A DNA stretch of 41,811 bases from contig JAFXFS010000008.1 in NCBI GenBank assembly GCA_017513445.1, forward strand, positions 1-41,811. Reading direction: 5' to 3'. The translations under genes were made by a program, and so were the position numbers. The notes beneath the pieces are model-generated. The model did no database searches and had not been told where the DNA came from. It saw nothing but the letters and a program-made list of their open reading frames with translations. The DNA comes from Bacteroidales bacterium (GTDB lineage: Bacteria > Bacteroidota > Bacteroidia > Bacteroidales > UBA932). Below are positions 27,342-34,582 of the stretch, piece by piece (positions within the stretch are counted from its first letter, which is position 1; every line of letters begins with the position of its first letter).

Positions 27342-27725
27342 TTAAATGATGTATTTACAAAGCAACACCAACCTGTTGGCCGGTTCTACTAAAGATGAAT
27401 GTAAAGAGCGTGATTGTTTCTGAACAAGAAACTTAATAGCTGGATTGACAATCCTTCCAGCTTTAATAAATTCAAAATTTATTCTATTAAAATTATCAAC
27501 TCTCCTAATGGTAGATTGAGATCGAAGTTGAGCTGTAATTGAGATCTGACGTGGTAATGAAAAGTCTGAATTAGATGGGGATGAGGTGAGTATATAAGAC
27601 TCTACAAAATCGGTTGAAAAATCTAATAAAGAATTGTCAGATGAGGGGATGTTTTTTTCTGTAGCATTGGAGAATGCCACAGTCAGAAATAGAAGGATTA
27701 GGTATTTAAAAAAACTCCTCATCAT
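27342..27725 (-). CDS. Small secreted protein of unknown function
   Basis: 127 residues from the ATG at 27725 (a second ATG follows at once; the frame also extends to a GTG at 27731, but that lies inside the promoter box). A signal peptide is clear (FFKYLILLFLTVAFSNA). The mature part has a polar, low-complexity start and a conserved-looking end with FEFIKAGRIVNPAIKFLVQK and SLVEPANRLV. I recall similar short secreted proteins in Bacteroides genomes but no function is known to me. Flanked on both sides by repeat modules. A strong promoter (TTTG-N19-TAAGTTTG) ends just before the start codon, so the message may be leaderless. Confidence 0.65.
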   Translation of the reverse strand: MMRSFFKYLILLFLTVAFSNATEKNIPSSDNSLLDFSTDFVESYILTSSPSNSDFSLPRQISITAQLRSQSTIRRVDNFNRINFEFIKAGRIVNPAIKFLVQKQSRSLHSSLVEPANRLVLLCKYII

Positions 27726-27730
27726 AACCA

Positions 27731-27761
27731 CAAACTTACGACAATTTTCTGAATTGACAAA
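27731..27761 (-). promoter_or_regulatory. Consensus promoter of the small secreted protein
   Basis: On the minus strand TTTG (27758-27761), a 19-base spacer and TAAGTTTG (27731-27738) fit the Bacteroides -33/-7 consensus exactly. The ATG at 27725 is five bases past the box, which puts the predicted start of transcription at or beside the start codon. Confidence 0.65.
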
Positions 27762-27829
27762 TGTTTTTATCAGGATGCAACGGATTAAAGTAAAAGCCTG
27801 TTGTTTTGTGTATTAAATAGGATTTCCAT

Positions 27830-27993
27830 CATTGCTGACTGATCTACACTACCGCCATTGCTGACTGATCTACACTACCGTCATTGCTGACGAAGCCGGC
27901 AATCTGTTGGTTGCAAGTATTGAACTAGATTCCCGAAGCGAGTTCGGGAATGACGGAATGGAACGTCATTGCTGGCGAAGCCGGCAATCTATT
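27830..27993. repeat. 26-bp repeats, A and B modules, left arm of a long inverted repeat
   Basis: CATTGCTGACTGATCTACACTACCG repeats with a 26-base period from 27830 and runs into a B module (ending 27905), a reversed A module (27927-27955) and another B module (27964-27993). Positions 27845-27908 are the left arm of a 64-base inverted repeat whose partner is 29087-29150; 62 of 64 bases agree. No gene is seen. Confidence 0.85.
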
Positions 27994-27994
27994 T

Positions 27995-28316
27995 GGGTGT
28001 GCCAGATGGAAGAGTAAGCATTGCCACCTGGTACGGTCAATGCACCCTGGAATGCACCCTAACAAGGGTTGGGTGTGCCAGATGGAAGTGTAAGCATTGC
28101 CACCTGGCACGGTCAATATGCCCTGGAATGCACTCTGACAAGGGTTAGGTGTGCCAGGTGGAAGGGTAAGCATTACCACCTGGCACGGTCAATGTGCCCT
28201 AGAATGCACTCTAACAAGGGTTGGGCGTACCAGGTGGAAGGTAAACGGTTGCCACCTGGCACGGTCAATGCGCCCTAGAATACACTCTAACAAGGGTTAG
28301 GTGTGCCAGGTGGAAA
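27995..28316. repeat. 76-bp tandem array, four full units and one partial
   Basis: Units start at 27995, 28071, 28147, 28223 and 28299, an exact 76-base period; the last is cut after 18 bases by an A module. Units differ at several positions. Each can fold an 11-bp stem, GTGCCAGGTGG with CCACCTGGCAC in the consensus, around a loop of 14 bases. The DNA is clearly richer in G+C than its surroundings (41 of 76 in the first unit). Open frames crossing it on both strands are artefacts, because 76 is not a multiple of three and the same sequence is read in shifting frames. Function unknown. Confidence 0.92.
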
Positions 28317-28384
28317 CAGATTCCCGAAACAAGTTCGGGAATGACGATATCGAAACGTCATTGCTGACGAAGCCGGCAATCTAT
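28317..28384. repeat. A and B modules closing the 76-bp array
   Basis: A reversed A module (28317-28346, stem ATTCCCGAA/TTCGGGAAT) and a B module (28356-28384), with GATATCGAAA between them. Together with the B module at 27964-27993 they frame the 76-bp array on both sides. Confidence 0.8.
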
Positions 28385-28451
28385 TGACACAAAGACAATT
28401 TTCCGAACTACTTTTTTTTCGTTGAGCCGTCTAGAAAAGTTTAGCTTTTAT

Positions 28452-28492
28452 ACAAAAAAAAAGAGTGGTAGATTTCTCAACCACTCTTTTTG
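28452..28492 (-). terminator. Terminator of tRNA-Pro
   Basis: On the minus strand the hairpin AAAAAGAGTGGT/ACCACTCTTTTT (about 28458-28491) is followed by a run of T (28461 to 28453). It starts one base after the tRNA 3' end. Confidence 0.85.
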
Positions 28493-28566
28493 TCGGGATA
28501 CTCCGACTCGAACGGAGGACCCCTTGGTCCCAAACCAAGTGCGCTAGCCAACTGCGCCACATCCCG
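28493..28566 (-). tRNA. tRNA-Pro (anticodon TGG)
   Basis: 74 bases on the minus strand. Acceptor stem CGGGATG pairs with TATCCCG with A as discriminator; the anticodon loop reads TTTGGGA inside the stem CTTGG/CCAAG; the T loop contains GTTCGAGTC. CCA is not encoded. Monocistronic, with its own promoter and terminator, divergent from tRNA-Ser. Confidence 0.96.
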
Positions 28567-28587
28567 ATTATTCCCTAAAAGGGACTG

Positions 28588-28618
28588 CAAATATATAGTA
28601 CTTTTTTAAAAGAACAAA
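28588..28618 (-). promoter_or_regulatory. Promoter of tRNA-Pro
   Basis: Minus strand TTTG (28615-28618), a 19-base spacer, TATATTTG (28588-28595): a full match to the Bacteroides consensus. The next bases (GCAGTCC, then TTTTAGG) are nearly the same as those after the tRNA-Ser promoter. Confidence 0.8.
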
Positions 28619-28646
28619 ATATTTTACCAAGAAATTTAACTTTTCT

Positions 28647-28676
28647 TTTGCGTATCGCTTTTTTTATCTATATTTG
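28647..28676 (+). promoter_or_regulatory. Promoter of tRNA-Ser
   Basis: TTTG (28647-28650), an 18-base spacer, TATATTTG (28669-28676), then GCAGTCCGTTTAGG. It diverges from the tRNA-Pro promoter; the two share 14 bases, TATATTTGCAGTCC. Confidence 0.8.
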
Positions 28677-28708
28677 CAGTCCGTTTAGGTCATACCAACA
28701 CGTGGAAT

Positions 28709-28795
28709 GGTGAGATGGGTGAGTGGCTTAAACCACCAGTTTGCTAAACTGACGTACTGGCAACGGTACCGGGGGTTCGAATCCCCCTCTCACCG
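28709..28795 (+). tRNA. tRNA-Ser (anticodon GCT)
   Basis: 87 bases, class II with a long variable arm. Acceptor GGTGAGA pairs with TCTCACC; discriminator G; anticodon loop TTGCTAA in stem CAGTT/AACTG; T arm GGGGGTTCGAATCCCCC. Reads AGC and AGT codons. CCA is not encoded. An open frame that begins at 28707 runs through this gene and is not real. The last six tRNA bases and the six that follow (TCACCGCAAAGT) recur at 29071-29082. Confidence 0.96.
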
Positions 28796-28796
28796 C

Positions 28797-28832
28797 AAAG
28801 TCGATGCACAAAAGCATCGACTTTTTGTTTTT
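28797..28832 (+). terminator. Terminator of tRNA-Ser
   Basis: Stem AAAGTCGATGC (28797-28807) with GCATCGACTTT (28814-28824), a 6-base loop and a T-rich tail. It begins right after the tRNA. Confidence 0.88.
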
Positions 28833-29086
28833 ATACAAAACAGAAGCAGCTCAGCACGAAGTGCTGGACTTTTTTGTATAGCTCCGTCAAAAGCTTGCTT
28901 TTGTAAGGAGATATGCAGAAAAGCCCTAAATGCCGGAGGCATTGAGGTGCTTTATATATTAAACTACAAAAAGATAGATTTTCACAGACCGACTTTGCAA
29001 GGGCCCCACCGGCGAGGTGTAGGGGAAATGCGACCAAAGGGAGCACATCCCCCCTCTTCACCAACCCATTTCACCGCAAAGTACAG
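28833..29086. other. Hairpin-rich segment of unknown nature downstream of tRNA-Ser
   Basis: No credible gene. Several small hairpins occur in a row: CAGCAC-GAA-GTGCTG, CAAAAGC-TT-GCTTTTG, AATGCC-GGA-GGCATT, and a G/C-rich block (about 29000-29062) with CCCCACC...GGTGTAGGGG. The segment ends in TCACCGCAAAGT (29071-29082), a 12-base copy of the tRNA-Ser 3' end and its flank, 281 bases after the original. It may be the remains of something inserted at the tRNA, or an RNA gene; neither can be shown from here. Confidence 0.4.
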
Positions 29087-29223
29087 AACAGATTGCCGGC
29101 TTCGCCAGCAATGACGGTAGTGTAGATCAGTCAGCAATGACGGTAGTGTAAATTCGCCAGCAATGACAGTAGTGTTGATTCGCCAGCAATAACATTGATG
29201 CCCCACCGGGCAGCAATGACGTT
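29087..29223. repeat. Right arm of the 64-bp inverted repeat and further 26-bp repeats
   Basis: 29087-29150 is the reverse complement of 27845-27908 with two mismatches. Degenerate half modules continue to 29223 (GCAATGACAGTAGTGTTGATTCGCC and similar). The block ends just before the stop codon of the PerM-family gene, so these hairpins are the only candidate terminators of that operon. Confidence 0.85.
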
Positions 29224-29225
29224 GC

Positions 29226-30368
29226 CTACTTCCCTACTAACCTTTTAATGGCTTTATAATTACTGAAAAACTTTAATGCCACTACCCTTATCACAGTATA
29301 GCAAGGTATTGCCAAAATCATTGCCAATGGTCCCCCTAGTGTGCCTGCCATCAACATTACAATGAAAACCTCTAGAGGCTTCGCCTTTATGCTTGTTGAA
29401 TAGATCAATGGTTGATATAAGAAATTATCAATCAACTGTGTAAATGAGAAAATGGCAATCAAAATGATTGTAAATACCCAGAATCCTACATCCAATCCTA
29501 TTGGGGTAATACTGCTATACTTTATTATGATGCCCAGTATCGTTCCTATGGCTCCACCGAGAAGTGGTCCAAGATATGGTATAATATTCATCACACCGGC
29601 TATAAATGCAATACCTATTGATGCATTAAATCCTAATCTTGCTATTAACCATAAACCAAAGAAGTTAATTATTGCCACACCGGCAACCTCCATCAAGACT
29701 CCTGAGAAATAGCGAGATAGCAGATGTCCTATATTATCAATTGTCTCTTCTGTCTTTTTTTCTAGTTCATCAGGGACCAAAGCACATATCATTTTGGTAA
29801 ATAACTTATCATCTTTTGTAAAAAAGAAACCGATAAATACCACTGCAAAAAGGCCTACTCCGAAGCTAGAGATAAATGATGCTGCTGATCCCAGAATAGC
29901 TGAAAACTTAGATACGTTGAATATATTTTGAAGTTCATTGACAGCTGCAACCTCAAGACGGAAGTCATCCCCAGCACTAGGGATATTCTCTCTTATAAAG
30001 ATATTAATCTGTTCCAAAGGTACCGAAACCCCTCTTAAAGAGTGCTCCAAACTCTCTATTGAAATATCCTTTATAATATTAGCCACAATTGGGAATATCA
30101 ATACAATTACGGATAATATGATTGCTAAAACAAGAATCAATGAGATGATAGCGAGTATCCAGGCTGGCGCAGACTTACCCTTTATCTTAATCTTTTTGAA
30201 GAAGTCCATAAATGGCTTGGTAATCAGAGATACTACCATTGCCACAAGAATATATACAATGACACTCCTAAAAAACCAACATATAGCTATTACAATGGCT
30301 AAAAAAAATGCGCTTAGTGTATATTTAGCCAACTTCTCTGTATATTTTGTTTTTAATTCATTGCTCAT
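29226..30368 (-). CDS. PerM/AI-2E-family membrane transporter
   Basis: 380 residues. Two or three N-terminal membrane segments, a soluble coil-like middle (about 110-150) and a C-terminal cluster of hydrophobic segments with the family feature IPYLGPLLGGAIG (near 264) and a GGPLAMILAIP segment near 345. Members of this family export small molecules; some are called AI-2 exporters, others are Na+/H+ antiporters or permeases of unknown substrate, so the name should not be taken as a function. Last gene of the glyS-AGCS-perM unit, 31 bases after the symporter gene. Confidence 0.88.
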   Translation of the reverse strand: MSNELKTKYTEKLAKYTLSAFFLAIVIAICWFFRSVIVYILVAMVVSLITKPFMDFFKKIKIKGKSAPAWILAIISLILVLAIILSVIVLIFPIVANIIKDISIESLEHSLRGVSVPLEQINIFIRENIPSAGDDFRLEVAAVNELQNIFNVSKFSAILGSAASFISSFGVGLFAVVFIGFFFTKDDKLFTKMICALVPDELEKKTEETIDNIGHLLSRYFSGVLMEVAGVAIINFFGLWLIARLGFNASIGIAFIAGVMNIIPYLGPLLGGAIGTILGIIIKYSSITPIGLDVGFWVFTIILIAIFSFTQLIDNFLYQPLIYSTSIKAKPLEVFIVMLMAGTLGGPLAMILAIPCYTVIRVVALKFFSNYKAIKRLVGK

Positions 30369-30399
30369 AATTATCTTATTTTCAATATCTTACAATAAA

Positions 30400-31809
30400 T
30401 TAATCCCAACATTCAATATCGTCAGCAATGTCAGGTAAACTCTCTTTCTTAAATATCGGACTCTTCACACCTTCTCTTCTCTGCCTACGATAATCTTCCA
30501 ACAATCTAATGGCATATTTCCCTAGATAACAAATAGCAACAATGTTACAAAGAGTCATTAAACCCATAAAAACATCTGCTAATGCCCAAGCCACATCAAG
30601 CGATACTAATGCTCCAAACATAACCATTGCGGCTGTTGACAATCTAAATATAAACATAACTCTTTTATTAGATGTGATAAATCTTAGATTCGCCTCTCCA
30701 TAGTAATAATTACCCAATACACTACTAAATGCAAAGAATAGTATTGCAATAGCTACAAAAATAGTTCCTATATCTCCAATCTGAGTATTTAAAGCAGATT
30801 GAGTCAATTGAATGCCATTCAAATTGCCACTTTGATATACTCCACTACATAAAATTATAAACGCAGTACAGGTACAAACTATTAATGTGTCGGTAAATAC
30901 TCCAAGTGTTTGAATTAATCCCTGCTTTACAGGGTGGCTGACATTAGCTGTTGCTGCAACATTTGGCGCAGAACCCATACCCGCCTCATTACTGAATAGA
31001 CCTCTCTTAATTCCTTGAATCATCGCCATTCCAATTCCTCCTCCAAGCGCTTGTTCAAATCCAAAAGCATCTGAGACAATTAACTTAAATATGTATGGGA
31101 TATTCTCTATATTTAAAATGATTACAAAAAGAGCAATAGAGAGATAACCTATTGCCATTATCGGTACTATAATGGAACTTATTTTAGCAATACGACTAAT
31201 GCCACCGAATATTATAACAAGTGTACAAATTGTTAAGATTATACCGATAATTAGACCATCTGTTCCAAAAGCACTGGAGAATGCCTCACAAATTGTATTA
31301 CTCTGGACTGAAGTAAATGCAAGAGGAAAAGTGAAAATCAATAAAACAGCAAAAAGAACAGCCATTTTTGGACTTTTTAATCCTTTTTTAATGTAATAAG
31401 CTGGCCCTCCTATAAAAGAATCCTCACTTTTCTCTTTATACAATTGAGCCAGGGTTGACTCTATAAAGGCACTACAAGATCCCAATAGGGCTACAACCCA
31501 CATCCAGAAGACTGCACCCGGACCTCCAACAGCAATAGCCGTAGCAACACCTGCCAGATTTCCTGTTCCAATTCTCGTTGCTATTGATACGAAAAAGGCC
31601 TCTAACGAAGAGATATGCTTTTTTCCTGTCTCTTCATTTTTGGCCTTTTTATTATCACCCAACAACCTGACCATCTCGCCCAACATAGTAAACTGAACGA
31701 ACTTGGTCTTAATTGTAAACCAGATTCCACACCCAATCAGCACAACTACCAAAATGTATGTCCAAAGGACATCATTCACAGAGTTCAGGCCATTGAGTAT
31801 AGTATCCAT
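30400..31809 (-). CDS. Alanine/glycine:cation symporter (AGCS family)
   Basis: 469-residue inner-membrane amino-acid importer coupled to Na+ or H+. About eleven hydrophobic segments. The family motif GTGNLAGVATAIAVGGPGAVFW lies near 78-100 and a GLFSNEAGMGSAP motif near 270. It begins five bases after glyS, so the importer for glycine/alanine and the enzyme that charges tRNA with glycine are made from the same message. Confidence 0.94.
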   Translation of the reverse strand: MDTILNGLNSVNDVLWTYILVVVLIGCGIWFTIKTKFVQFTMLGEMVRLLGDNKKAKNEETGKKHISSLEAFFVSIATRIGTGNLAGVATAIAVGGPGAVFWMWVVALLGSCSAFIESTLAQLYKEKSEDSFIGGPAYYIKKGLKSPKMAVLFAVLLIFTFPLAFTSVQSNTICEAFSSAFGTDGLIIGIILTICTLVIIFGGISRIAKISSIIVPIMAIGYLSIALFVIILNIENIPYIFKLIVSDAFGFEQALGGGIGMAMIQGIKRGLFSNEAGMGSAPNVAATANVSHPVKQGLIQTLGVFTDTLIVCTCTAFIILCSGVYQSGNLNGIQLTQSALNTQIGDIGTIFVAIAILFFAFSSVLGNYYYGEANLRFITSNKRVMFIFRLSTAAMVMFGALVSLDVAWALADVFMGLMTLCNIVAICYLGKYAIRLLEDYRRQRREGVKSPIFKKESLPDIADDIECWD

Positions 31810-31814
31810 ATTAT

Positions 31815-33353
31815 CTACATCTTCTTAAACAGTTGCTTGTAATCTACTTTTGACTCTATAATTCCTCTTAATTCCGAAATTGGAATTCTTGTCTGCTCCA
31901 TTGTGTCACGATCACGAAGAGTAACACAATTATCTTCCAAAGTTTGATGGTCAATAGTTACACAATATGGCGTTCCAATAGCATCTTGACGGCGATATCT
32001 CTTACCAATACTATCTTTTTCGTCATATTGGCAATTAAAGTCAAACTTCAATTCATCCATTATTTCACGTGCTTTTTCTGGAAGTCCATCTTTCTTTACA
32101 AGAGGGAATACTGCAACTTTAACAGGGGCAAGAGCTGCAGGAAGTTTCAAAACAACTCTCTCCTCTCCATTTTCCAATTTTTCCTCTTTATAAGCAGCTG
32201 AAAATACTGCCAAGAATGTTCTATCAACACCAATAGAGGTCTCAATTACATATGGAACATAGTTCTCGTTTGTTTCAGGATCGAAATATTGAATCTTTCT
32301 TCCGCTGAATTTTTGATGATTTCCTAAGTCAAAATCTGTACGAGAGTGAATACCCTCCAACTCTTTAAATCCGAATGGGAAATCAAACTCGATATCACAA
32401 GCAGCATTAGCGTAGTGTGCCAATTTTTCGTGATCGTGATAACGATATTTTTCGTCACCTAAACCAAGTGCTTTATGCCAAGCCAAACGGGTAGCTTTCC
32501 ATTTCTCATACCATTGCATCTCTTGTCCCGGACGAACAAAGAACTGCATCTCCATTTGCTCAAACTCTCTCATTCTGAAAATAAATTGTCTTGCAACAAT
32601 CTCATTTCTAAATGCTTTACCAATCTGAGCAATACCGAACGGAATCTTCATTCTACCTGTTTTTTGAACATTCAAGAAGTTTACAAAGATACCTTGAGCA
32701 GTTTCAGGTCTTAGATAAATTGTACCTGATTCATCCGATACACTACCCAATTGTGTACTAAACATCAAATTGAATTGTCTAACATCAGTCCAATTCTTTG
32801 TACCTGAAATAGGACAAGCAATTTCGCAATCAACGATTAATTGTTTTAGTGCAGCTAAATCGTTAGCATTCAACGCCTCAGCCATTCTTTCGTGAACAGA
32901 ATCGCGTTTTTGTTTATTACGCAAAACATTCGGGTTTGTTGCTCTGAATTGCTCTTCATCAAATGACTCACCCCATTTGCGACGTCCCTTTTCAACCTCT
33001 TTCTCTATCTTTTCATCAATTTTTGCAATGTAATCTTCAAGAAGCACATCTGCTCTATAACGTTTTTTTGAATCTTTGTTATCAATAAGAGGATCGTTAA
33101 ATGCACCTACGTGTCCAGATGCCTCCCAAGTTCTTGGGTGCATAAAAATAGCAGAATCCAACCCTACAATATTTTCATTAAGACGCACCATTGCATCCCA
33201 CCAATACTTCTTTATATTATTTTTGAGCTCAACGCCCATTTGTCCATAATCATAAACCGCACTTAATCCATCATAAATTTCACTTGATGGGAAGATAAAA
33301 CCATACTCTTTTGCGTGCGAAATAATGTTTTTAAAAAGTTCTTCTTGTGTCAT
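31815..33353 (-). CDS. glyQS: Glycyl-tRNA synthetase, single-chain alpha2 type
   Basis: Charges tRNA-Gly with glycine. 512 residues, the archaeal/eukaryotic-like homodimeric type used by Bacteroidota and many Gram-positives, not the alpha2beta2 enzyme. Class II motifs: the YDYGQMGVELKNN start, FNLMFST, YLRPETAQGIFVNF and FGIAQIGKAFRNE (motif 2 region), and the C-terminal anticodon-binding domain with APVKVAVFPL. It has its own promoter at 33379-33386 and heads an operon with the AGCS symporter. Confidence 0.96.
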   Translation of the reverse strand: MTQEELFKNIISHAKEYGFIFPSSEIYDGLSAVYDYGQMGVELKNNIKKYWWDAMVRLNENIVGLDSAIFMHPRTWEASGHVGAFNDPLIDNKDSKKRYRADVLLEDYIAKIDEKIEKEVEKGRRKWGESFDEEQFRATNPNVLRNKQKRDSVHERMAEALNANDLAALKQLIVDCEIACPISGTKNWTDVRQFNLMFSTQLGSVSDESGTIYLRPETAQGIFVNFLNVQKTGRMKIPFGIAQIGKAFRNEIVARQFIFRMREFEQMEMQFFVRPGQEMQWYEKWKATRLAWHKALGLGDEKYRYHDHEKLAHYANAACDIEFDFPFGFKELEGIHSRTDFDLGNHQKFSGRKIQYFDPETNENYVPYVIETSIGVDRTFLAVFSAAYKEEKLENGEERVVLKLPAALAPVKVAVFPLVKKDGLPEKAREIMDELKFDFNCQYDEKDSIGKRYRRQDAIGTPYCVTIDHQTLEDNCVTLRDRDTMEQTRIPISELRGIIESKVDYKQLFKKM

Positions 33354-33378
33354 TTTTGTATCTTTTGATAAAACTTTG

Positions 33379-33386
33379 CAAATATA
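33379..33386 (-). promoter_or_regulatory. -7 promoter element of glyS
   Basis: Minus-strand TATATTTG in the 36-base gap between folK and glyS. The leader would be about 19 bases. It separates the suf-folK unit from the glyS unit. Confidence 0.6.
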
Positions 33387-33389
33387 GTA

Positions 33390-33845
33390 TTAAAAACAGT
33401 TTTGTGCCTCTAAAAGTTCTCTTTCTGAGATAATTTCTCGTAGTGGAATCATTACAAAATCTCTTTTAAACATTTGAGGATGAGGAATTTGTAATCTTTC
33501 GGTATCGATTCTAAGATTATGATAAAGCAAAATATCAATATCAATAACTCTTGAGGAATATGCTCTGCTTCCATCCTTATTAAATTGGATGGAGTGAGGA
33601 GCCCTTCCCAATTCAACCTCGATACCCTGGCAAATATCTAATAGTTCTTCTGGAGAATAGTCACAATCTTCCATTGAGACTACTTGATTTAAGAAGTTAT
33701 CATTAGATTTAAACCCTACTGGTTCCGTCTCTAAAACAGTGGACTTTATTAATTTTACAGAGAGTTTTTCCTCTAAAAGTTGAATCGCTTTATTTAAGTT
33801 TTCAACTTTATCCCCAAGGTTTGTTCCAAGAGAAAGATAAATCAT
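33390..33845 (-). CDS. folK: Dihydropterin pyrophosphokinase (HPPK)
   Basis: Transfers pyrophosphate from ATP to 6-hydroxymethyl-dihydropterin in folate synthesis. 151 residues, typical for a stand-alone HPPK. Motifs: LSLGTNLGDKVENLNKAI at the N-terminus, the ETEPVGF substrate loop (near 41-47), and SSRVIDIDILLY (about 97-108) with IPHPQMFKRDFVMIPL after it. It is the last gene behind sufS-sufE-DUF59, 16 bases from its neighbour; a folate gene in a suf operon has no obvious logic. Confidence 0.94.
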   Translation of the reverse strand: MIYLSLGTNLGDKVENLNKAIQLLEEKLSVKLIKSTVLETEPVGFKSNDNFLNQVVSMEDCDYSPEELLDICQGIEVELGRAPHSIQFNKDGSRAYSSRVIDIDILLYHNLRIDTERLQIPHPQMFKRDFVMIPLREIISERELLEAQNCF

Positions 33846-33861
33846 AATTATCTGAATATCA

Positions 33862-34179
33862 TTACATTAAGCCAAGTTCCAACATTGCCTCTTCGCTCAT
33901 CATACTCTTCTCCCATTGGGGTTCAAAGACAAGTTCGATTGATACAGATTCTACACCTGGTGTCTCCGAAACTGCCTCGTGTACATCTTCAATGATTGAG
34001 TCAGCCATTGGGCAGGTTGGCGAGGTTAAAGTCATTTTTATAAAGACTTTTTTACCATCTTCAACTTTGATCTCATAAATCAGCCCAAGATCATAGACAT
34101 TCACAGATATATCCGGGTCATAGACCTGACGCAGAGCCAAAACTATATCCTTTTCTAATTGTTCTCTATCTATACTCAT
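33862..34179 (-). CDS. MIP18/DUF59-family Fe-S assembly protein (SufT-like)
   Basis: 105 residues, a single DUF59 domain: DPDISVNVYDLGLIY (21-35) and SPTCPMAD with the conserved Cys56. Such proteins help maturation of Fe-S proteins; in Bacteroidota they usually travel with suf genes. It overlaps sufE by 14 bases, so the two are translationally coupled. Its fold equals the N-terminal domain of Mrp encoded at 9437. Confidence 0.9.
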   Translation of the reverse strand: MSIDREQLEKDIVLALRQVYDPDISVNVYDLGLIYEIKVEDGKKVFIKMTLTSPTCPMADSIIEDVHEAVSETPGVESVSIELVFEPQWEKSMMSEEAMLELGLM

Positions 34180-34576
34180 TTGCGAATAATTTAATCTGTT
34201 GAATCATTGATACCAAACCGTTAGCTCTTGTTGGTGAAAGATTATCTTTTAACCCAATCTTTTCAATAAATGAAAAATCGGAATCAATTATTTCTTGTGG
34301 TTCTCTACCATTATAAACCCTTATCAATAAGGCAATTATGCCCTTTGTTATTATAGCGTCACTATCAGCTTGAAAAAATAATTTTCCATCTTCAAATTTT
34401 GAATCGAGCCAAACTCGTGATTGACAACCCTTAATCAACTTGTCATCACTCTTACTATCTTCTGGAATAATTGGCAAGTTTTTACCCAAGTCTATCAGGT
34501 ACTCATACTTATCCAACCATTCATCAAACATTGCAAACTCCTCAACGATTGCAATCTCTTCCTCTTTTAGTGTCAT
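34166..34576 (-). CDS. sufE: Sulfur acceptor SufE
   Basis: Takes persulfide sulfur from SufS and passes it on. 136 residues. The acceptor Cys51 stands in LIKGCQSRVW, the typical loop. Further family marks are ITKGIIALLIRVYNG and LSPTRANGLVSMI. Seven bases follow sufS and 14 bases overlap the DUF59 gene. Confidence 0.95.
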   Translation of the reverse strand: MTLKEEEIAIVEEFAMFDEWLDKYEYLIDLGKNLPIIPEDSKSDDKLIKGCQSRVWLDSKFEDGKLFFQADSDAIITKGIIALLIRVYNGREPQEIIDSDFSFIEKIGLKDNLSPTRANGLVSMIQQIKLFANEYR

Positions 34577-34582
34577 TTTTAA

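Noticed and set aside
27925-28278. Open frames on both strands across the 76-bp array
   Set aside because: The period is not a multiple of three, so successive units are read in different frames; the frames exist only because the repeat lacks stops.
27995-28316. Integron cassette recombination sites (attC), suggested by GTT(A/G)GGY and CTAAC strings in each 76-bp unit
   Set aside because: The R-box spacing and the order do not fit attC, there is no integron integrase or cassette gene, and the strings are short.
28707-29114. Open frame of 135 codons starting at the tRNA-Ser gene
   Set aside because: It translates the tRNA, its terminator and the hairpin segment; no signal of a real protein, and overlapping a functional tRNA is implausible.
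27830-29223. CRISPR array
   Set aside because: Repeats are contiguous or irregularly spaced, without unique spacers of uniform length, and no cas gene is present.
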